Shown: in pieces, positions 5,853 through 9,203 of the stretch
How the letters are laid out: every line of letters begins with the position of its first letter
Numbering within the stretch: position 1 is the stretch's first letter
From: Oscillospiraceae bacterium
GTDB taxonomy: Bacteria; Bacillota; Clostridia; Oscillospirales; Acutalibacteraceae
Direction: 5' to 3'
Length of the DNA: 9,203 nt
Assembly: GCA_009779455.1 (NCBI GenBank)
Contig: WREG01000067.1
Location: 1-9,203 of the forward strand
Program-made: the position numbers and the translations under genes
Notes under the pieces: generated by a model
What the model saw: only the letters and a program-made list of their open reading frames with translations
Database searches by the model: none
Told to the model about the DNA's origin: nothing

Positions 5853-7154
5853 ATGAATATTATTTATATGCACACCCACGACAGCGGGCGATATTTTGAC
5901 CCTTACGGGCATAATATCGGCACGCCCGATATCACGCGCATTGCCGAAAACGGTCTGCTTTTCCGTAACGCTTATTGCTGCGGGCCGACATGCTCGCCCT
6001 CCCGCGCCGCGCTTCTGACCGGGATGACGCCCCATTCCTGCGGCATGGCGGGGCTTGCACACCGGGGATTCTCTTTGGATGACGGCAATCATCATCTTGC
6101 CCGGTTTTTAGGGGAACGGGGATACGAAACCTTCCTTTGCGGTATGCAGCACGAAGCCGCTGACCCGGATATGATTGGTTATCATAAACTTTTTGTACCC
6201 GAAAGCGGAAGCAAAGCGGAAAAAGACGAAAAGTGCGCGGCTGTTGCTGCGGAATATATAGAAAGCCCCCATGAGAAGCCTTTTTTCATGTCCTTCGGCA
6301 TGGAAAACACGCACCGGATTTTCCCCGAAAACGACGGCGGCGTGAACCCGGATTATATCGCCTTGCCTCATACTTTGGCCGATTGCCCCGCCAACAGGGA
6401 GGATATGGCGAGGTATACGGTTGCGGCCCGCACAGTGGATAAATGCGTCGGGACAGTGCTTGGCGCCCTTGACGGTTCGGGCCGTATTAACGATACTCTT
6501 GTCATATTCACCACCGACCACGGCCTCGCTTTGCCGTTTCATAAATGCAATTGCTGCGATACGGGGATAGGTGTCGCCCTGATACTTTACGGCGCCGGAA
6601 TTAAACTCAAAGGCCGCGTCAGCGACGCTTTGGTATCGCAGATTGATATCTTCCCGACGGTATGCGATTTAACGGGGCTTGAAAAGCCCGAACGGTTGGA
6701 AGGCATTTCTCTTCTGCCTTTAATTGAGGGAGAACGGGAAGAAGTACGGGATGAAATATTCGCGGAGGTCAACTACCACGTCGCTTACGAGCCTCAGCGC
6801 TGTGTCAGGACGCTCACGCATAAGCTGATACACCGTTACGACGGCCACAACAGCTATGTCCCCGCAAATATTGACGCAAGCCCGGCAAAGACCGCGCTTA
6901 TTAACAGCGGTTTGCTTGAACGCGTCCGCGATAGAGAGGAATTGTTCGACCTCACCATTGACCCCATTGAGCGCGTAAATTTAATAAACGACCCGCGTTA
7001 CGCTTCGGTATATTCAGAGCTATCCGCAAAATTGGAGAATTGGATGAAAAAAACAAATGACCCGCTGTCGGCAGGCAGAATGCCAAAGCCTGCCGGGGCG
7101 CGGATAAACCGTTTGGAGTGCATAGAGCCGACGGAATGGATATATGAAGAATGA
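5853..7154 (+). CDS. Type I sulfatase, heparan N-sulfatase (SGSH)-like, no signal peptide
   Basis: 433 residues. The sulfatase signature CSPSRAALLTG places the formylglycine-forming cysteine at C47. Other active-site elements are HTHDSGR (D10, metal), LCGMQH (H100), ENTHRIFP (H154, R155) and FTTDHG (D222, H223, metal). The N-terminal HTHDSGR and the GxQH motif fit the SGSH-like branch, which cleaves N-sulfate or O-sulfate from sugars; the actual substrate is unknown. The protein starts directly at the catalytic fold, so it should be cytoplasmic and act on imported or internal sulfated molecules. A Cys-type sulfatase needs a formylglycine-generating enzyme such as anSME, and none is in the window. 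AAGGTGG (5839-5845) lies inside the end of the DUF362 gene, which suggests translational coupling. Confidence 0.9.
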   Translation: MNIIYMHTHDSGRYFDPYGHNIGTPDITRIAENGLLFRNAYCCGPTCSPSRAALLTGMTPHSCGMAGLAHRGFSLDDGNHHLARFLGERGYETFLCGMQHEAADPDMIGYHKLFVPESGSKAEKDEKCAAVAAEYIESPHEKPFFMSFGMENTHRIFPENDGGVNPDYIALPHTLADCPANREDMARYTVAARTVDKCVGTVLGALDGSGRINDTLVIFTTDHGLALPFHKCNCCDTGIGVALILYGAGIKLKGRVSDALVSQIDIFPTVCDLTGLEKPERLEGISLLPLIEGEREEVRDEIFAEVNYHVAYEPQRCVRTLTHKLIHRYDGHNSYVPANIDASPAKTALINSGLLERVRDREELFDLTIDPIERVNLINDPRYASVYSELSAKLENWMKKTNDPLSAGRMPKPAGARINRLECIEPTEWIYEE

Positions 7155-7228
7155 ACAACAAAAAAATGTATTGATTATATTTGCCGAATTCAATAAAAAC
7201 CGTTATCATATAAGAAAGGTGTTGCAAT

Positions 7229-7981
7229 ATGGGAAATGAGCTTTCACCCGCCGCAGAGCGGCAGGGGCCCGAAAAGTTTATTAAACAGCCTGTCCGCGGG
7301 ATATTCCTTGACATCGGATGGACGATGTGCCGTCCAAAATCCGGGCATTGGTTCTTTACGGAAAAATTTTATGAACGAGCCGGTATTGACGCCTGGAACG
7401 CAATAAAAGAGAAAAGACGGGAAGCCGCTTATTTAAAAGGCTATAATTTTCTTGACGATGACCACAATGTAAAGGATATTGCTACGGAATTAAAGCAGTT
7501 CACGGAATTTTACGGGATTATCGCCGATGAACTGCCCGAACTGGGCTTGTCGGCAAACGCTGTAAATGAAATTGCCTGCGACCATGTTTATAACGACGGC
7601 AATCAGATCTTTTATGACGATATCCCACGGGTTTTGGAAGAGCTTCAAAAAAAATTCAAGCTGGGGATTATTTCAGACACATGGCCGTCGGAGGAAAGGA
7701 CGCTTAAAGAAGCGGGCCTGACCGGATATTTCACATCCATAACCTTCAGCTGTTTCCTCGGCATATGGAAGCCGCACCCGGGGATGTACCGTCACGCCCT
7801 TGATTCCATCGGGCTTACGGCGGGGGAAACCATATTCGTAGACGACTGGCCCGCTAACCTTGACGGCGCGGCGGAAGCCGGGATTCAGCCGGTCTTGATA
7901 ACCCGTGGCAGGGAAAAGCCGACAGGTCACGAACGGTTTCTTGCCGTTGATACGCTGGACGAGCTTTGCGGGCTTTTATAA
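7229..7981 (+). CDS. HAD-superfamily hydrolase
   Basis: 250 residues; AAAGGTG (7215-7221) lies 7 nt before the ATG. HAD motifs appear in order: motif I FLDIGWTMC (nucleophile D28), motif II GIISDTWPS (S149), motif III GIWKPHP (K181) and motif IV IFVDDWPANLDGA (D205, D206). A helical cap (about 45-120) between motifs I and II marks a subfamily IA type, usually small-molecule phosphatases. Motif I is DxGxT, so the second Asp that normally acts as acid/base is Gly. This variant is common among uncharacterised HADs and makes strong phosphatase activity less certain. The first 20 residues precede the fold and are Pro/Glu/Lys-rich. It lies 74 nt after the sulfatase with no terminator between, and probably belongs to that unit. 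Confidence 0.85.
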   Translation: MGNELSPAAERQGPEKFIKQPVRGIFLDIGWTMCRPKSGHWFFTEKFYERAGIDAWNAIKEKRREAAYLKGYNFLDDDHNVKDIATELKQFTEFYGIIADELPELGLSANAVNEIACDHVYNDGNQIFYDDIPRVLEELQKKFKLGIISDTWPSEERTLKEAGLTGYFTSITFSCFLGIWKPHPGMYRHALDSIGLTAGETIFVDDWPANLDGAAEAGIQPVLITRGREKPTGHERFLAVDTLDELCGLL

Positions 7982-8007
7982 AAATAAAATCGTTAACAGA
8001 TATTTTA

Positions 8008-8036
8008 TTGACTGTATTGCCAAAGAATGCTAAAAT
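8008..8036 (+). promoter_or_regulatory. Sigma-A promoter for the PP2C-like gene
   Basis: TTGACT (8008-8013), 17-bp spacer, TAAAAT (8031-8036): one mismatch from consensus in each box. The predicted start near 8043 gives a leader of about 37 nt. It makes the PP2C-like gene independent of the HAD gene upstream. Confidence 0.6.
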
Positions 8037-8079
8037 ATTCATCATAAAAAAGCCAGCAATGTATATTGGAGGATTAAAA

Positions 8080-9203
8080 ATGTCAATATTGTTTAAAGCG
8101 GAAGCGGCGGTCATTACCAGGGCAGGGCCTATACACGGGATAAACGGCGATAACCTTAATTTAAACGGAAAAGTCCTGCCGCCCGAAAATGCGGACAGGG
8201 GCTATAAGGGCGCGGGGGCTTTAAACGATAATTTTATATTAAGCGTATGCTCGGGCGACCGCAAAAGCAGAGCCGCCGTGACGGCGCTGAATATGCTGAA
8301 TTCGTATTACAACGTCATAAAAACAAGCGAGGACAACTGCCAGCGGGAAATCGAAAGCTTTTACAACGACGCGCGCAGGGCTGTTACAATGGAAACCGAT
8401 GATTATACACCCCTCAGTTGCGCCATGATGTACGCTTATGATGATAAAATCGTTCTTTCCGCGATAGGCAACGGATGCATATATAAATACAGCCGCGGGA
8501 AGCTGACAAAAATGCTCGCGGAATCCGCGGGGTTCGGCGTACCCAGGTTTGAGACGCTGGACAACGACCTTTCACAAAGGAATATTTATATAATCTGCGG
8601 CGAAGGCGCGTCCCGATCCCTTTCTGAGGACGAAATAACCGGGGCGCTTGAAAAATCTTCCACAACAAAACAGGCTGTGCAGGCATTGTCCGAAATCGCG
8701 GTGGATAACAGCCCGGACAGGGATTTGACAATATTGGTCGCTTCCGTATCAGCTACGGAAACCTTCAGCGAAAAACTCGCCCCCGTAAGAATACGGGAGC
8801 CGCGCGAGGAGGACGGGGAGGAAACCGGCGGGACCTACTATGACGATGAAGACGGCAGCGACGCGGTAAAAGTTTTAGGCGGCAAAAAGGCCGTTTACGG
8901 CTTGCTGGCGGTTATTTTTATCATTTTGTGCGTAATTACCGCTTTATGGCTCAAAGGCGTTATAAAAACACCGCCTGCGAACGCGAATATAACAACTACG
9001 CATTTCCCCGAAACGTTTTCATCGGTTCCCGCCGCTACAACAACCGCAACTACTGCGGCGCCGGCTATGACTGACGAAACGACGGGAGAAACCGAAACGG
9101 AAACCGCAACAACACAAAGAGCCGAGCCGCGGGCTACCGCAGCAAGGACTACGGCAAGACAAGCCACACATCCGCCGACGCAGCCCCCGACGCAACCACC
9201 CAC
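8080..9203 (+). CDS. PP2C-like (probably inactive) phosphatase-fold protein with transmembrane segment and Thr/Pro-rich tail (C-terminus beyond the right edge)
   Basis: GGAGG (8068-8072) is 7 nt before the ATG, and the frame is open to the right edge (374 codons). Residues 1-225 read as a degenerate PP2C domain. GINGDN (22-25) stands for the NED motif, SVCSGDRK (55-62) for VADGMGG, IGNGCIYKY (N131) for GDSRxY, IICGEGASRSLSEDEI (E175) for the SDG segment, and SPDRDLTILV (211-220) for the DNxT end. Most metal-binding aspartates are replaced (S58, N131, E175). An acidic linker (about 236-264) precedes KK and a transmembrane helix (271-291). Beyond it lies an external Thr/Ala tail turning into PTQPPTQPP repeats at the edge. 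It could be a sensor or scaffold in Ser/Thr-kinase signalling; residues beyond 374 are not seen. Confidence 0.65.
   Translation, partial: MSILFKAEAAVITRAGPIHGINGDNLNLNGKVLPPENADRGYKGAGALNDNFILSVCSGDRKSRAAVTALNMLNSYYNVIKTSEDNCQREIESFYNDARRAVTMETDDYTPLSCAMMYAYDDKIVLSAIGNGCIYKYSRGKLTKMLAESAGFGVPRFETLDNDLSQRNIYIICGEGASRSLSEDEITGALEKSSTTKQAVQALSEIAVDNSPDRDLTILVASVSATETFSEKLAPVRIREPREEDGEETGGTYYDDEDGSDAVKVLGGKKAVYGLLAVIFIILCVITALWLKGVIKTPPANANITTTHFPETFSSVPAATTTATTAAPAMTDETTGETETETATTQRAEPRATAARTTARQATHPPTQPPTQPP
9170..9203 (+). repeat. Pro-Thr-Gln short repeat at the right edge
   Basis: Near-9-bp units coding PPTQPPTQPP form the end of the visible Thr/Pro-rich tail of the PP2C-like protein. The array continues past the edge, so its copy number is unknown. 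Such tails are extended and are often wall-associated or glycosylated. Confidence 0.6.

Noticed and set aside
7181..7209. TTGCCG-N17-TATCAT as a separate promoter for the HAD gene
   Set aside because: The -35 is weak and the predicted start falls on the Shine-Dalgarno, so read-through from the sulfatase is more likely.
7983..8009. AATAAAAT/ATTTTATT inverted repeat after the HAD gene as a terminator
   Set aside because: The stem is all A-T and it is not followed by a clean T-run; too weak to call.
8895..9203. Minus-strand frame with GGCV repeats at the right edge
   Set aside because: It is the antisense image of the Pro/Thr repeat tail of the PP2C-like protein; low-complexity, no start signals.

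Overview
The window looks like chromosomal DNA of an anaerobic, Clostridia-type Bacillota, possibly a gut or animal-associated lineage. This is an inference. It rests on strong Shine-Dalgarno sites (GGAGG, AGGTGGAG, AAGGTG), textbook sigma-A promoters with 17-bp spacers, AT-rich gaps between moderately GC-rich genes, and the families present (UroD-like, DUF362, PHP, sulfatase, membrane PP2C-like with a Thr/Pro-rich tail). No phage, transposase or CRISPR signal was seen.

Layout. (1) 1-1298, minus: the 5' 432 codons of a membrane-anchored neutral-ceramidase-like metallohydrolase, cut by the left edge, with its own promoter. (2) 1399-1602, plus: a complete tRNA-Arg(CCG) unit with promoter, leader hairpin, tRNA and intrinsic terminator. 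(3) 1603-1915: a gap holding a short orphan coding-like remnant. (4) 4343-1916, minus: a UroD-family gene followed by a PHP-domain gene, separated by a gap with a long inverted repeat. (5) 4434-7981, plus: DUF362 protein, cytoplasmic SGSH-type sulfatase and a HAD hydrolase; the first two are translationally coupled. (6) 8080-9203, plus: a PP2C-like membrane protein with its own promoter, cut by the right edge.

The centre is a divergent locus. The UroD/PHP and DUF362/sulfatase/HAD units are driven by two near-perfect sigma-A promoters that face each other and overlap around 4375-4440, so only one polymerase should be able to sit there at a time. None of the five proteins has a signal peptide. 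A plausible reading is a cytoplasmic pathway in which a sulfatase, a PHP phosphoesterase and a HAD phosphatase remove sulfate or phosphate from an imported compound, while the UroD-like and DUF362 proteins handle a C1, corrinoid or redox step. The families support the individual chemistries only; the pathway is inferred.

Two details affect annotation. The UroD-family reading frame appears to start at an AUA codon placed 7 nt after a good Shine-Dalgarno, 51 nt upstream of the first ATG. The PP2C-like protein has lost most of its metal-binding residues and is probably not an active phosphatase.
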